This document shows positions 10,151 to 24,228 of a DNA stretch of 64,000 nt, piece by piece (the first letter of the stretch is position 1; each line of letters starts with the position of its first letter). Under the pieces are notes generated by a model. The model was not told the DNA's origin and ran no database searches. It saw nothing but the letters and a program-made list of their open reading frames with translations. Both the position numbers and the translations under genes were made by a program. The stretch is from Festucalex cinctus (Eukaryota; Chordata; Actinopteri; Syngnathiformes; Syngnathidae): NCBI RefSeq assembly GCF_051991245.1, contig NC_135414.1, positions 1,630,501 through 1,694,500 of the forward strand, read 5' to 3'.

Positions 10151-10863
10151 TAAACACTGTAGGAGGAGTTCGTTAAAATAAGACCCCAATGAAATGGCCA
10201 AAAAAATGGCAACACGTTCCAAAATAAATCAAAATGGTGGACTTCCTGTTAGGTTTAGCATATGGTTCAAAAAGAGTTTTTTGTAGGTCATAGCCTGTTA
10301 CATATGTGTACCAATTTTTGTAGCTCTAGATTAAACGTACAACCGGCAATGCTTCGTGAAGTAAGAATTTTTAAACTCTAAATTTGATGCGCCGCCGCCG
10401 TCATATAGTATATCAAAAACTTACGATTTTTTACCATGGTGTTGTCCCAGGTGTTGAGATGGTACATCCCAAGTTTGAAGTCAATCGGGTTAACCGTGTA
10501 AGAGAAGCGGGCAAAAGTATGACCCCTGTAAATGTGCAAAAATTGGCAAAAATTGTACATTTAAATACTCATACCTCACTTTCTGTCTATTTTAGGGTAC
10601 ACACTTCAAAGAGGTTTTTGTTCATTGGGATGTGCTACAGGTGCCACACAATTTTCATAGCCGTCGGACAATCGTAGCGGGACAGGGATCCGTTTAACCT
10701 ATGTAGGGGGCGCTAAGGAGCCATTTTTCTGTTATCATGTATGGCGACTTTAAAATATAAAATTTTTCGCCAGGCCTGATGTGCGTGTAAAGTTTGGTGA
10801 GTTTTCGTTCACGTTTAGTGTCTCAAAAATGCGATTGTTTGCGGAGAAGAAAAAGAAGAATAA
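10150..10863 (+). repeat. Array unit 0 (type A, 5'-truncated)
   Basis: This is only the last third of a type-A unit, beginning AAACACTGTAGGAGGAGTTC. It contains the phrase around TTTTACCATGGTGTTGTCCC, the GGGGGCGCTAAGG site near 10709 and an A/G-rich end (10845-10863). It lies directly against the pol fragment and is the left edge of the array. Confidence 0.85.
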
Positions 10864-13800
10864 CTAGAGCTGCGAGCAGCTATAAAGGGCCCTCGCAACC
10901 CGGGCCACGTTGGGGTACTTGCACGTCGGGGTACTGGCACGTTGGGGTACTGTCAAATAGGACAAGCACCATCTAAAATGTTTTTGACAAGCCTTGTGTG
11001 TGCAAAGTTGAATCAAAACGCAAAATATGGTGCGCAATTCCCAAAATAAATTCAAAATGGCGGACTTCCTTTTAGGTTTAGCTACAGAATACTTTTTGTA
11101 GGTCTTAAGCTAATAGGTATGCCTCCCAGTTTTCACAAATCTAGGTCAAGTCATCTTTAGTTGTGTATCGCTTGAATCATACAATTGGAAATGCTCCATA
11201 AAAATGCATAGAGGGCGCTATTGAGCACAACGTTGGGTTACTTGCACGTCAGGGTACTGGCACGTTGGGGTACTTTTACATGGAACAAGGACCATTTAAA
11301 ATGTTAGTTTTTTCCATGCCTTGTCTGTGCAAAGTTTAATGAAAAAGGCCAAAAATGATGTATAATTCCCCAAAAAAATCAAAATAGCGGACTTCCTCTT
11401 TGGTTTGGCAAATGGCTACATAATACTTTTTTGTAGGTCTAGCATAATCATACAATCGGAAATGCTTCATAAAAATGTCTAGAGGGCGCTATTTATTGCA
11501 AATTGCACAATAAATCTCTGAAAATTCATGTTCATGACAAGTCTGATGTGTTTGCAAAGTTTCATGAGTTTTCATGTGTATAAAAAAAAAAAAAAACCAG
11601 CACTTGACAAACAATGCATTGCTATGGCAACAGCGTGTTACAAAATAAAAAACTTTCGATTACTTTGCATCTTAAACATCTTAAGATGAAACACACCAAG
11701 TTGGTGGAAGACAGTCGGATAAATTTTGTAGGAGGGGTTCGTTAAAATATGACCCCTGAAAAAGGCCACAAAAAATGGCAACAAATCCCATCATAAATCA
11801 AAATGGCAGACTTCCTGTTTGGTTTAGCACATGGTTCCAAGAGACTTTTTTGTACATCATGGGCTCTTATGTATGCCTGCAAATTATCATAGCGCTAGGT
11901 GAAACGTACAACCGGGAATGCTTCGTTAAAGAGGAGTTTTTTTAGCTCAAAATGTGATGCCCAGCCCCTGGGGGACTTCCTGTTGGGTTTAGCACATGGC
12001 ACCAAGAGACTTTTTTGTACATCCTGGGCTGTTACATATGTCTACAATTTTTCGTCGCTCTAGCTGCTTCGTACAACTGGGAATGCTTCATTGAGAAGGA
12101 TTTTTTTCCTTTGCAAAAAGTGCATGCCACGACAACAGCGTGCGACGAAATAAAAAGCTTTCAATAACTTTTCATCGTCAACATCTTAAGATGAATCACA
12201 CCAAGTTTGAAGATGATCGGATAAACTCTGTAGGAGGAGTTCGTTAAAATAAGACCCCTATGAAATGGCCAAAAAAATGGCAACATGTTCCAAAGTAAAT
12301 CAAAATGGCAGACTTCCTGTTAGGTTTAGCATATGGTTCAAAAAGAGTTTTTTGTACCTCGAGGGCTGTTACATATGTCTTCAAATTTTGGTCACTCTAG
12401 GTGAAACGTACAGCCGGAAATGCTTCATTAAGTAAAAATTTTGAAATGCAAAATTTGATGCCCTGCCTCTGGCGGACTTCCTGTTAGGTTTAGCATATGG
12501 CACCAACAGGCTTTTTTGTAGATCATAGTCTGTTACATATGTGTACCAATTTTCGTAGCTCTAGATTAAACGTATAACCGGCAATACTTCAGATGAAACA
12601 TGCCAAAGAATGAAGACAATCTGATAAGTTTTGTAGAAAATATGAGGCCTATAAAAGGCCCCCAAAAAATGGCTACAAATAGCAAAGTAAATCAAAATGC
12701 CGGACTTCCTGTTTGGCTTAGCATATGGTTCTAAAAGACTTTTTTGTACATCGTGGGCTCTTATGTATGCCTCCAAATTATCATAGCGCTAGGTGAAAGG
12801 TACAACCGGGAATGCTTCGTTAAAGAGTGTTTTATCTCAAAAAGTGATGCCCGGCCCTTGCGGGACTTCCTGTTGGGTTTAGCACAAAGCAGCAAGAGAC
12901 TTTTTTGTACATCGTGGGCTGTTACATATGTCTACAAATTTTCGTAGCTCTAGCTGCTTCGTACAACTGAGAATTCTTCATTAAGAAGAATTTTTTTCCT
13001 TTGCAAACAAGTGCATGCCACGACAACAGCGTGCAGCGAAATAAAAAGCTTTCAATAACTTTTCATCTTCAACATCTTAAGATGAATCACACCAAGTTTG
13101 AAGATGATCGGATAAACTCTGTAAGAGGAGTTCGTTAAAATAGGACCCCTATGAAATGGCCAAAAAAATGGGAACACGTTCCAAAGTAAATCAAAATGGT
13201 GGACTTTCTGTTAGGTTTAGCATATGGTTCAAAAAGAGTTTTTTGTACCTTGAGGGCTGTTACATATGTCTTTAAATTTTGGTAACTCTAGGTGAAACGT
13301 ACAGCCGGGAATGCTTCATTAAGTAAGAATTTTGAAACTCAAAATTTGATGCCCCGCCTCTGGCGGACTTCCTGTTGGGTTTAGCATATGGCACCAACAG
13401 ACTTTTTTGTAGGTCATAGTCTGTTACATATGTGTACCAATTTTCGTAGCTCTAGGTTAAACATACAACCGGCAATACTACGTTTAGTAAGAGTTTTGAA
13501 ACTCTAAATTTGATGCCCCACCGCCGTCATATAGTATGTCGAAAACTTTTGATTTTTTACCATGGTGTTGTCCCAGGTCTTGAGATGGTACATCCCAAGT
13601 TTGAAGTCAATTGGATTAACCGTGTAGGAGAAGCAGGCAAAAGTATGACCCCTGTAAATGTGCAAAAATTGGCCAAAATTGGACATTTAAATACTCATAT
13701 CTCACTTCCTGTCTATTTTAGGGTACACACATCAAAGAGGTTTTTGTTCATCTGGATGTGCTACAGGTGCCACACAATTTTCATAGCCGTCGGACAATCG

Positions 13801-14275
13801 TAGCGGGCCAGGGATCTGTTTAACCTATGTAGGTGGCGCTATGGAGCCATTTTTCTGTTATCACCTATGGCGACTTTAAAATATCAAATTTTTCGCCAGG
13901 CCTGACGTGTGTGTAAAGTTTGGTGAGTTTTCGTTCACGTTTAGTGTCTCAAAAATGTGATTGTTTGCGGAAAAGAATAATAACAAAAAATAAAAAGAAG
14001 AATAATAAGAATTCCTTGAAAAACAATAGGGACCTCGCAGCGGTCGCTGCTCGGGCCCTAATAAGAAGAATTCCTACAAAAACAATAGGGCCTCGCAGCG
14101 GCACCGCCGCCGCCGCTGCTCGGGCCCTAAAAAGAAGAAGAAGAATAATAAGAATTCCTTCAGGAACAATAGGGACCTCGCAGCGGTCGCTGCTCGGGCC
14201 CTAATAAAAAGAAGAATAATAAGAATTCCTTCAGGAACAATAGGGACCTCGCAGCGGTCGCTGCTCGGGCCCTAA
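10864..14275 (+). repeat. Array unit 1 (type A) with four 3' hairpin modules
   Basis: The unit starts with CTAGAGCTGCGAGCAGCT and ends with four terminal modules at 14024-14061, 14083-14130, 14167-14204 and 14238-14275. Between them are paired sub-repeats marked by ACTT(C/T)CTGTT at 11811, 11976, 12313, 12477, 12705, 12866, 13204 and 13368. Its second half (about 12121-13980) is nearly identical to 39153-41010. Confidence 0.9.
14024..14275 (+). repeat. Four copies of the 38-bp terminal hairpin module
   Basis: Each copy runs from CAATAGGGACCTCG to GGGCCCTAA and contains the hairpin GCAGCG-GT-CGCTGC, with 12 bases after the stem ending in CTAA. The second copy (14083-14130) is 48 bp because the stem is enlarged by (GCC)n. 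Copies are separated by A/T/G-rich spacers containing ATTCCTTCAGGAA. Confidence 0.9.
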
Positions 14276-16545
14276 TAAAGGGCCCTCGCAACCTGGGCCA
14301 CGTTGGGGTACTTGCACGTCGGGGTACTGGCACGTTGGGGTACTGTCAAATCGGACAAGGACCATCTAAAATGTTTTTGACAAGCTTTGTGAGTGCAAAA
14401 GGCCAAAGATGGTGTGCAATTCCCAAAATAAATTCAAAATGGCGGACTTCCTTTTAGGTTTAGCATACGGCTACAGAATACTTTTTGTAGGTCTTAAGCT
14501 AATAGGTATGCCTCCCAGTTTTCACAAATCTAGGTCAAGTCATCTTTAGTTGTGTATCGCTTGAATCATACAATTGGAAATGCTCCATAAAAATGCATAG
14601 AGGGCGCTATTGAGCACAACGTTGGGTTACTCGCACGTCAGGGTACTGGCACGTTGGGGTACTGTTACATGGAAGAAGGACCATTTAAAATGTTAGTTTT
14701 TTCCATGCCTTGTCTGTGCAAAGTTTAATGAAAGAGGCCAAAAATGATGTATAATTCCCAAAATAAAATCAAAATAGCGGACTTCCTCTTTGGTTTGGCA
14801 AATGGCTACATAATACTTTTTTGTAGGTTTTAGGCTGATAGGGGTCTGTCCTAATTTTCACAAATCTAGCAGAATCATACAATCGGAAATACTTCATAAA
14901 AATGTCTAGAGGGCGCTATTTATTGCAAATTGCACAATAAATCTCTAAAAATTCATGTTCATGACAAGTCTGATGTGTTTGCAAAGTTTCATGAGTTTTC
15001 ACACATGTATAGATAAAAAAACAAAGCAGCACTTTACTTGGCAAACAATGCATCGCTATAGCAGCAGCGTGCGACAAAATAAAAAACTTTCGATAACTTT
15101 GCATCTTAAACATCTTAAGATGAAACACACCAAGTTTGAAGACGGTCGGATGAACTTTGTACGAGGAGTCGTTAAAATATGACCCCTGAAAAAGGCCACA
15201 AAAAATGGCAACAAATCCCATCGTAAATCAAAATGGCGGACTTCCTGTTTGGTTTAGCACATGGTTCCAAGAGACTTTTTTGTACATCGTGGGCTCTTAT
15301 GTATGCCTGCAAATTATCATAGCGCTAGGTGAAACGTACAACCGGGAATGCTTCGTTAAAGAGGAGTTTTCTAGCTCAAAATGTGATGCCGGCCCCTGGG
15401 GGACTTCCTGTTGGGTTTAGCACATGGCACCAAGAGACTTTTTTGTACATTGTGGGCTGTTACATATGTCTACAAATTTTTGTAGCTCTAGCTGTTTCGT
15501 ACAACTGGGAATGCTTCATTAAGAAGGATTTTTTTCCTTTGCAAAAAGTGCATGCCACGACAACAGCGTGCGACGAAATAAAGAGCTTTCAATAACTTTT
15601 CATCCTCAACATCTTAAGATGAGTCACACCAAGTTTGAAGATGATCGGATAAACTCTGTAGGAGGAGTTCGTTAAAATAAGACCCCTATGAAATGGCCCA
15701 AAAAATGGCAACACATTCCAAAGTAAATCAAAATGGCGGACGCCCTGTTAGGTTTAGCATATGGTTCAAAAAGAGTTTTTTGTACCTTGAGGGCTGTTAC
15801 ATATGTCTTCAAATGTTGGTAACTCTAGGTGAAATGTACAGCCGGGAATGCTTCATTAAATAAGAATTTTGAAACACAAAATTTGATGCCTCGCCTCTGG
15901 CGGACTTCCTGTTAGGTTTAGCATATGGCACCAACAGGCTTTTTTGTAGATTATAGTCTGTTACATATGTGTACCAATTTTCATAGCTCTAGGTTAAACG
16001 TACCACCGGCAATGCTTCGTTAAGTAAGAATTTTGAAACTGTAAATTTGATGCCCCGCCACCGTCATATAGTATGTCAAAAACTTTAGATTTTTTACCAT
16101 GGTGTTGTCCGAGGTCTTGAGATGGTACATCCCAAGTTTGAAGTCAATCGGGTTAACCGTGTAGGAGAAGCGGGCAAAAGTATGACCCCTGTAAATGTGC
16201 AAAAATGGGCCAAAATTGGACATTCAAATACTCATACCTCACTTCCTGTCTATTTTAGGGTACACATATCAAAGAGGTTTTTGTTCATCTGGATGTGCTA
16301 CAGGTGCCACACAATTTTCGTAGCCATAGGACAATCGTAGCGGGACAGGGATCCGTTAAACCTATGTAGGTGGCGCTACAGAGCCATTTTTCTGTTATCA
16401 TGTATGGCGACTTTAAAATATCAAATTTTTCGCCAGGCCCGATCTGCGTGTAAAGTTTGGTGAGTTTTCGTTCATGTTTAGTGCCTCAAAAATGTGGTTG
16501 TTTGCGGAAAAGAATAATAACAAAGAAAAAGAAGAATAATAATAA
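14276..16545 (+). repeat. Array unit 2 (type A, start truncated)
   Basis: It begins at TAAAGGGCCCTCGCAACCTG, lacking the CTAGAGCTGCGAGCAGC hairpin. The first 1.3 kb is nearly identical to 55448-56750 and to 62438-63600, showing recent duplication. It ends in AAGAAAAAGAAGAATAATAA. Confidence 0.9.
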
Positions 16546-19156
16546 CTAGAGCTGCGAGCAGCTATAAAGGGCCCTCGCAGCCCGGGCCACGTTGGGGTCC
16601 TTGCACGTTGGGGTACTTGCACGTTGGGGTACTGGCACGTTGGGGTACTGGCATATTAGAAGCAAAATTTCTTTGAAAATGGCATAATAAACGTTTACAT
16701 GTAGAATATTTTTTTGCCAGTGTGTGTGTCAAGCTCAACGGGTTTTGGTGATTGTTAAGACCTGCAAAAATCAGCGTCCTTTTTTATTTTTAGGCAATGA
16801 GTTGCCCTGATTGGTATTTTTTTGTAAAAGTGTATATACACATCATCGCTCGTTGTACTCATTGCACAATGTTACTTTTATTGTCCAAAGGGGCAATCAA
16901 AAATGAATAAAACAAAATGGAAACGTACATACGTTTGGATCGGTGTGAAGCCAGTGAACAATTTGAGTGGTGGAAACTAAAAGAATATTCATAAATGACT
17001 TAGTTATCACACTTAGAATGAGTGTACATTTTTTGTACAAAATACCGTATGTGGGGTATTTTTTTTTATTTTTATATAAGCCTCAAGGGCTAGGTGGCGC
17101 TGTATTTATAACTGAATGTTGTCATAGAGATACCTTCAGGCCTTGATTATAAGCATACATGTCAAGTGTGGGATTTTTTTTTGGAGCATGTACCGTGGAG
17201 TTATTAAGCATATCCATTCACGATATTGCTTTTAATGTCCATAGAGGCTATCAAAAATAAATAAAAATATATATATGTTTGGATAAGTCTGATGCCAGTG
17301 AACATTTTGAGTGGTGGAAACTAAAAAAATATTCATAAATGACTTAGTTATCACACTTAGAATGAGTGTACATTTTTTGTACAAAATACCGTATGTGGGG
17401 TATTTTTTTTTTCATGCCTCAAGGGCTAGGTGGCGCTGCATATATAACTGAATGTTGTCATAGAGATAACTTCAGGCCTTGACGATAAACATACATGTCA
17501 AGTTTGGGATTTTTTGGAGCATGTACCGGGGAGTTATCAAGCATATCCTTTTTCATTGTGAAACACAAATTTTGATGCCCCGCCCTCATCATATATTATT
17601 TCGAAAAGTCAAAATTTTTCCCCCTGTCGTTGGCTCAGGTCTTGACATGGTCCAGGCCAAGTCTTAACTCAGTCGGATGAAACGTGTAGGAGAAGTGGGC
17701 AAAGTCTGCCCCCTGTGAATGTGCAAAAATCGTCAAAAATGGGACATTCAAAAATTCGTAGCTCACTTCCTGTTCATTTTAGCATATGGGTACAAGAGAC
17801 GTTTTTGTAGGTCTTGGGCTCCCTCATACACCTAAAAATATTCGGCGTTTTTGCTTAAACGTACAACCGGGGCTGCTTCGTTAAAAACTTCTAGGGGGCG
17901 CTATTGAGTCATTTTTGTAAAAATAGCACAATCAACAATAAAATATTGCTCATTTTACCAGGCCAGATGTGTGTGCCAAGTTTCATGAGTTTCTGTGCAT
18001 GTTTAGACCCTCAAAACTGGCGTTGTTTTCTTGGCGAACAGCGCTTAGCCACACCCACAGCAATTCGCGAAAACTCACAAACTTCGTGTTGTGACATCAT
18101 GAAGGCCGAAACCCTCATCTGGGCAAATATGAGGTAGGTCCAGTTAACGTGTTTGGAGAAAAACGTAGAAGAAAATTCGTAAGAAAAAAAATTGCCACTC
18201 GGTGGCGCTATCAGTTAGATGAAATATAAGTCAGTAGATGTCTTTAGGGCTGGACTCTCATCAAATGTGTGAAATTTTGAGAAGATAGGATCATCTCGGT
18301 CAAGTTAATGCAGCTTTTATTTTCATGAAAAATCTTCAGATTTTGCGCCACTGTAGCGGCCACGCCCTTTGGCGAGAAGTTACAATATTCGGTGTGGGGC
18401 ATGATCAACATCTTAAGGCTTTTCTGACCAATTTTCAAATGGATCCCTTCAACAAGCTCAGCACAGTAGCTAAAAACGTAAAGTATGACATTTATTGTAA
18501 CCACTAGGTGGCGCTATATGTATAACTGAATTTTATCATATAGATGTTTTCAGGCCGTGACTATTACGTTGCCTGAGAAGTTTGAGATTTTTTGGAGCTT
18601 GAACATGGGAGTTATTAAGCATTTGCTCTTTCTGGACAAATGAAATTTTAAAGTCAATATTTGATGCCCCGCCCCCGTCATATAGTATTTCAAAAAGGCA
18701 AGATGTTTTGCCCAGTTGTTCTCTCAGGTCTTGAGATGATAAATGCCAAGTTTGAAGTCAATTGGATGAAAAATGTTTGCAAAGGGGGAAAAAGCATGAC
18801 CACAGTGAATGTGCCAAAATAGGCCAAAATTGGACATTAAAAAATTCATAGCTCACTTCCTGTACATTTTAGCTACATGGTCCCAATAGACTTTTTTGTG
18901 CGTCTCGGGGTGCTACACGTGCCTGCCAATTTTTGTTGCTCTAGCTCAAACGTGCCGGGCTTGGTTTTTATTTTTCTACGCTAGGGGGCGCTATCGAGTC
19001 GCATTGTTATGACGACTTAATAATATCAAATTTTTCGCCGGGCCTGAGGAGTGTGCAAAGTTCGGTGAGTTTTCGTGAATGTTTAGGTACCCAAAATCGC
19101 GATCGTTTGCGGAGAATAAAGAAGAAGAAGAAGAAGAAGAAGAAGAAGAATAATAA
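16546..19156 (+). repeat. Array unit 3 (type B)
   Basis: First of the type-B units. It contains two copies of the block around TGTACATTTTTTGTACA (about 17025 and 17368), one pair of CTCF-like sites (18195 and 18501) and the terminal third shared with all units. It ends in (GAA)n and TAATAA. Confidence 0.9.
18195..18515 (+). promoter_or_regulatory. CTCF-like site pair 1
   Basis: CCACTCGGTGGCGCT at 18195-18209 has one mismatch to the published vertebrate CTCF consensus CCASYAGRKGGCRSY. CCACTAGGTGGCGCT at 18501-18515 matches at all 15 positions. Start-to-start spacing is 306 bp. Confidence 0.6.
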
Positions 19157-21431
19157 CTAGAGCTGCGAGCAGCTATAAAGGGCCCTCGCAGCCCGGGCCA
19201 CGTTGGGGTCCTTGCACGTTGGGGTACTTGCACGTTGGGGTACTGGCACGTTGGGGTACTGGCATATTGGAAGCAAAATTTCTTTGAAAATGGCATAATA
19301 AACGTTTACATGTAGAATATTTTTTTGCCAGTGTGTGTGTCAAGCTCAACGGGTTTTGGTGATTGTTAAGACCTGCAAAAATCAGCGTCCTTTTTTATTT
19401 TTAGGCAATGAGTTGCCCTGATTGGTATTTTTTTGTAAAAGTGTATATACACATCATCGCTCGTTGTACTCATTGCACAATGTTACTTTTATTGTCCAAA
19501 GGGGCAATCAAAAATGAATAAAACAAAATGGAAACGTACATACGTTTGGATCGGTGTGAAGCCAGTGAACAATTTGAGTGGTGGAAACTAAAAGAATATT
19601 CATAAATGACTTAGTTATCACACTTAGAATGAGTGTACATTTTTTGTACAAAATACCGTATGTGGGGTATTTTTTTTTTTTTATATATAAGCCTCAAGGG
19701 CTAGGTGGCGCTGTATTTATAACTGAATGTTGTCATAGAGATACCTTCAGGCCTTGATTATAAGCATACTTGTCAAGTGTGGGATTTTTTTTGGAGCATG
19801 TACCGTGGAGTTATTAAGCATATCCTTTTTCAGTGCGAAACACAAATTTTGATGCCCCGCCTTCATCATATAGTATTTCGAAAGGTCAAGATTTTTCCCC
19901 CTGTCGTTGGCTCAGGTCTTGACATGGTCCAGGTCAAGTCTTAACTCAGTCAGATGAAACGTGTAGGAGAAGTGGGCAAAAGTCTGCCCCCTGTGAATGT
20001 GCAAAAATCGTCAAAAATGGGACATTCAAAAATTCGTAGCTCACTTCCTGTTCATTTTAGCATATGGGTCCAAGAGACTTTTTTGTAGGTCTTGGGCTCC
20101 CTCATACACCTAAAAATATTCGTCGTTCTTGCTTAGACGTACAACCGGGGCTGCTTCGTTAAAAACTTCTAGGGGGCGCTATTGAGTCATTTTTGTAAAA
20201 ATAGCACAATCAACAATAAAATATTGCTCATTTTACCAGGCCAGATGTGTGTGCCAAGTTTCATGAGTTTCTGTGCATGTTTAGACCCTCAAAACTGGCG
20301 TTGTTTTCTTGGCGAACAGCACTTAGCCAGACCCACAGCAATTCGCGAAAACTCACAAACTTCGTGTTGTGACATCATGAAGGCCGAAACCCTCATCTGA
20401 GCAAATATGAGGTAGGTCCAGTTAACGTGTTTGGAGAAAAACGTAGAAGAAAATTCGTAAGAAAAAAAATTGCCACTAGGTGGCGCTATCAGTTAGATGA
20501 AATATAAGTCAGTAGATGTCTTTAGGGCTGGACTCTCATCAAATGTGTGAAATTTTGAGAAGATAGGATCATCTCGGTCAAGTTAATGCAGCTTTTATTT
20601 TCACGAAAAATCTTCAGACTTTGCGTCACCGTAGCGGCCACGCCCTTTGGCGAAAAGTTACAATATTCGGTGTGGGGCATGATCAACATCTTAAGGCTTT
20701 TCTGACCAATTTTCAAATGGATCCCTTCAAAAAGCTCAGCACAGTAGCTAAAAACGTAAAGTATGACATTTATTGTAACCACTAGGTGGCGCTATATGTA
20801 TAACTGAATTTTATCATATAGATGTTTTCAGGCCGTGACTATTACGTTGCCTGAGAAGTTTGAGATTTTTTGGAGCTTGAACATGGGAGTTATTAAGCAT
20901 TTGCTCTTTCTGGACAAATGAAATTTTAAAGGCAATATTTGTTGCCCCGCCCCCGTCATATAGTATTTCAAAAAGGCAAGATGTTTTGCCCAGTTGTTCT
21001 CTCAGGTCTTGAGATGATAAATGCCAAGTTTGAAGTCAATTGGATGAAAAATGTTTGCAAAGGGGGAAAAAGCATGACCACAGTGAATGTGCCAAAATAG
21101 GCCAAAATTGGACATTAAAAAATTCATAGCTCACTTCCTGTACATTTTAGCTACATGGTCCCAATAGACTTTTTTGTGCGTCTCGGGGTGCTACACGTGC
21201 CTGCCAATTTTTGTTGCTCTAGCTCAAACGTGCCGGGCTTGGTTTTTATTTTTCTACGCTAGGGGGCGCTATCGAGTCGCATTGTTATGACGACTTAATA
21301 ATATCAAATTTTTCTCCGGGCCTGAGGAGTGTGCAACGTTCGGTGAGTTTTCGTGAATGTTTAGGTACCCAAAATCGCGATCGTTTGCGGAGAATAAAGA
21401 AGAAGAAGAAGAAGAAGAAGAAGAAGAATAA
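19157..21431 (+). repeat. Array unit 4 (type B)
   Basis: It is very similar to unit 3 but has one copy instead of two of the TGTACATTTTTTGTACA block, which makes it about 340 bp shorter. One pair of CTCF-like sites lies at 20473 and 20779. It ends in a (GAA)n tract (21395-21427). Confidence 0.9.
20473..20793 (+). promoter_or_regulatory. CTCF-like site pair 2
   Basis: CCACTAGGTGGCGCT occurs at 20473-20487 and 20779-20793, both full consensus matches, spaced 306 bp. Confidence 0.62.
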
Positions 21432-21934
21432 CTAGAGCTGCGAGCAGCTATAAAGGGCCCTCGCAGCCCGGGCCACGTTGGGGTACTTGCACGTTGGGGA
21501 ACTTGCACGTTGGGGTACTCGCACGTTGGGGTACTGGCACATTATGAGCAAAATTTCTTTGAACATGGCATGACAAACCTTTACATGTGATTTTTTTTTT
21601 GCCAGGTGTGATGTGTGTGACAAGCTCAATGTGTTTTGGTGATTGTCAAGATGTGCAAAAATCAGCTTCATTTTTTATTTTTAGGGAATGAGTTGACCTG
21701 ACTGTTTTTTTTTTTGCAAAAGTATGTATACCCATCATCGCTTGTACTCATTGCACAATGTTGCTTTTATTGTCCATAGAGGCGATCAAAAAAAATGAAA
21801 CTGAATAAAAAAACTACTGTTGTTTGGATCGGTCTGATACCAGTGAACATCTTGAGTAGTGGAAAGTAAAAGAATATTCATAAATGACTTAGTTATAACA
21901 CTTACGAGTTCACAAATTTTGTTCAAAATACCGT

Positions 21935-21969
<35 letters not shown>

Positions 21970-23080
21970 GCCTCAAGGACTAGGTGGCGCAGTATTTATC
22001 ACTGAATTTTGTCATAGAGATACCTTCAGGCCTTGACTATAAATATACATGTTAAGTGTGGGATTTTTTGGAGCATGTACCGGGGAGTTATTCAGCATAT
22101 CCTTCATTCACGTTACTGCTTTTAACGTCAATAGAGGCTATCAAAAATAAATAAAACTAAATAAAAAATACGTATGTTTGGATAGGTCTGATGCTAGTGA
22201 AAATTTTGAGTGGTGGAAAGTAAAAGAATATTCATAAATGACTTAGTTATCACACTTAGAATGAGTTTACATTTTTTGTACAAAATACCGTATGTGGGGT
22301 ATTTTTTTGTTTTGCCTCAAGGGCTAGGTGGCGCTGCATATATAACTGAATGTTGTCATAGAGATACCTTCAGGCCTTGACTATGAGCATACATGTCAAG
22401 TTTGGGATTTTTTGGAGGATGTACTGGGAAGTTATTAAGCATATCCTTTTTCAGTTCGAAACACAAAGTTTGATGCCCCGCCTTCATCATATAGTATTTC
22501 GAAAAGTCAAGATTTTCCCCCCTGTCGTTGGCTCAGGTCTTGACATGGTCCAGGTCAAGTCTGAAATCAGTCGGATGAAACGTGTAGGAGAAGTGGGCAA
22601 AAGTATGCCCCCTGTAAATGTGCAAATATCGTCAAAAATGGGACATTCAAAAATTCGTAGCTCACTTCCTGTTCATTTTAGCATGTAGGCCCAAGAGACT
22701 TTTTTGTAGGTCTTGGGCTCCCTCATACACCTAAAAATATTCGTCGTTCTTGCTTAAACGTACAACCGGGGCTGCTTCGTTAAAAATTTCTAGGGGGCGC
22801 TATTGAGTCATTTTTGTAAAAATAGCACAATCAACAATAAAATATTGCTCATTTTACCAGGCCAGATGTGTGTGCCAAGTTTCATGAGTTTCTGTGCATG
22901 TTTAGACCCTCAAAACTGGCGTTGTTTTCTTGGCGAACAGCGCTTAGCCACGCCCACAGCAATTCGCGAAAACTCACAAACTTCGTGTTGTGACATCATG
23001 AAGGCCGAAACCCTCAACATTTGTCACACTTAGAATGAGTGTACATTTTTTGTACAAAATACCGTATATGGGGTATTATT

Positions 23081-23085
<5 letters not shown>

Positions 23086-23113
<28 letters not shown>
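23086..23113. repeat. (TA)n microsatellite
   Basis: About 14 uninterrupted TA dinucleotides inside array unit 5, at the position where other copies have a T run. Confidence 0.9.
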
Positions 23114-24228
23114 GCCTCAAGGGCTAGGTGGCGCTGTATTTATAACTGAATTTTGTCATAGAGATACCTTCACGCCTTGACTATAAATATACATGTCAAG
23201 TTTGGGATTTTTTGAAGCATGCACCGGGGAGTTATTAAGCATATCCTTCATTCACGATATTGCTTTTAATGTCCACAGAGGCTATCAAAAATAAATAAAA
23301 ATATATATATGTTTGGATAAGTCTGATGCCAGTGAACATTTTGAGTGGTGGAAACTAAAAGAATATTCATAAATGACTTAGTTATCACACTTAGAATGAG
23401 TTTACATTTTTTGTACAAAATACCGTATGTGGGGTATTTTTTTTTTATGCCTCAAGGGCTAGGTGGCGCTGCATATATAACTGAATGTTGTCATAGAGAT
23501 ACTTTCAGGCCTTGATGATAAACATACATGTCAAGTTTGGGATTTTTTGGAGCATGTACCGGGGAGTTATTAAGCATATCCTTTTACAGTGCGAAACACA
23601 AATTTTGATGCCCCGCCTTCATCATATAGTATTTCGAAAAGTCAAGATTTTTACCCCTGTCGTTGGCTCAGGTCTTGACATGGTCCAGGTCAAGTCTGAA
23701 GTCAGTCGGATGAAACGTGTAGGAGAAGTGGGCAAAAGTATGCCCCCTGTAAATGTGCAAAAATCGTCAAAAATGGGACATTCAAAAATTCGTAGCTCAC
23801 TTCCTGTTCATTTTAGCATATGGGTCCAAGTGACTTTTTTGTAGGTCTTGGGCTTCCTAATACACCTAAAAAATTTTGTAGCTCTTGCTTAAACGTACAA
23901 CTGGGGCTGTTTCGTTAAAGATTTCTAGGGGGCGCTATTGAGTCATTTTTGTAAAAATAGCACAATCGACGATAAAAAATTGCTCATTTTGCCAGGCCAG
24001 CTGTGTGTGCCAAGTTTCGTGTGTTTCTGTGGCAGTTTAGGCCCTCAAAATTGGCGTTGTTTTCTTGGCGAACAGCGCTTAGCCACGCCCACAGCGATTC
24101 GCGAAAACTCACAAACTTCATGTTGTGACAGCATGAAGGCCGACACCCTCATCTGAGCAAATATGAGGTAGGTCCAGTTAACATGGTTGGAGAAAAACAT
24201 TGAAGAAAAATCGTGAGAAAAAAAATTG

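Noticed and set aside
14024..14275. CRISPR-like look of repeated 38-bp modules with spacers
   Set aside because: Spacers are simple A/T/G-rich repeats, the organism is a vertebrate, and modules are found only at unit ends.
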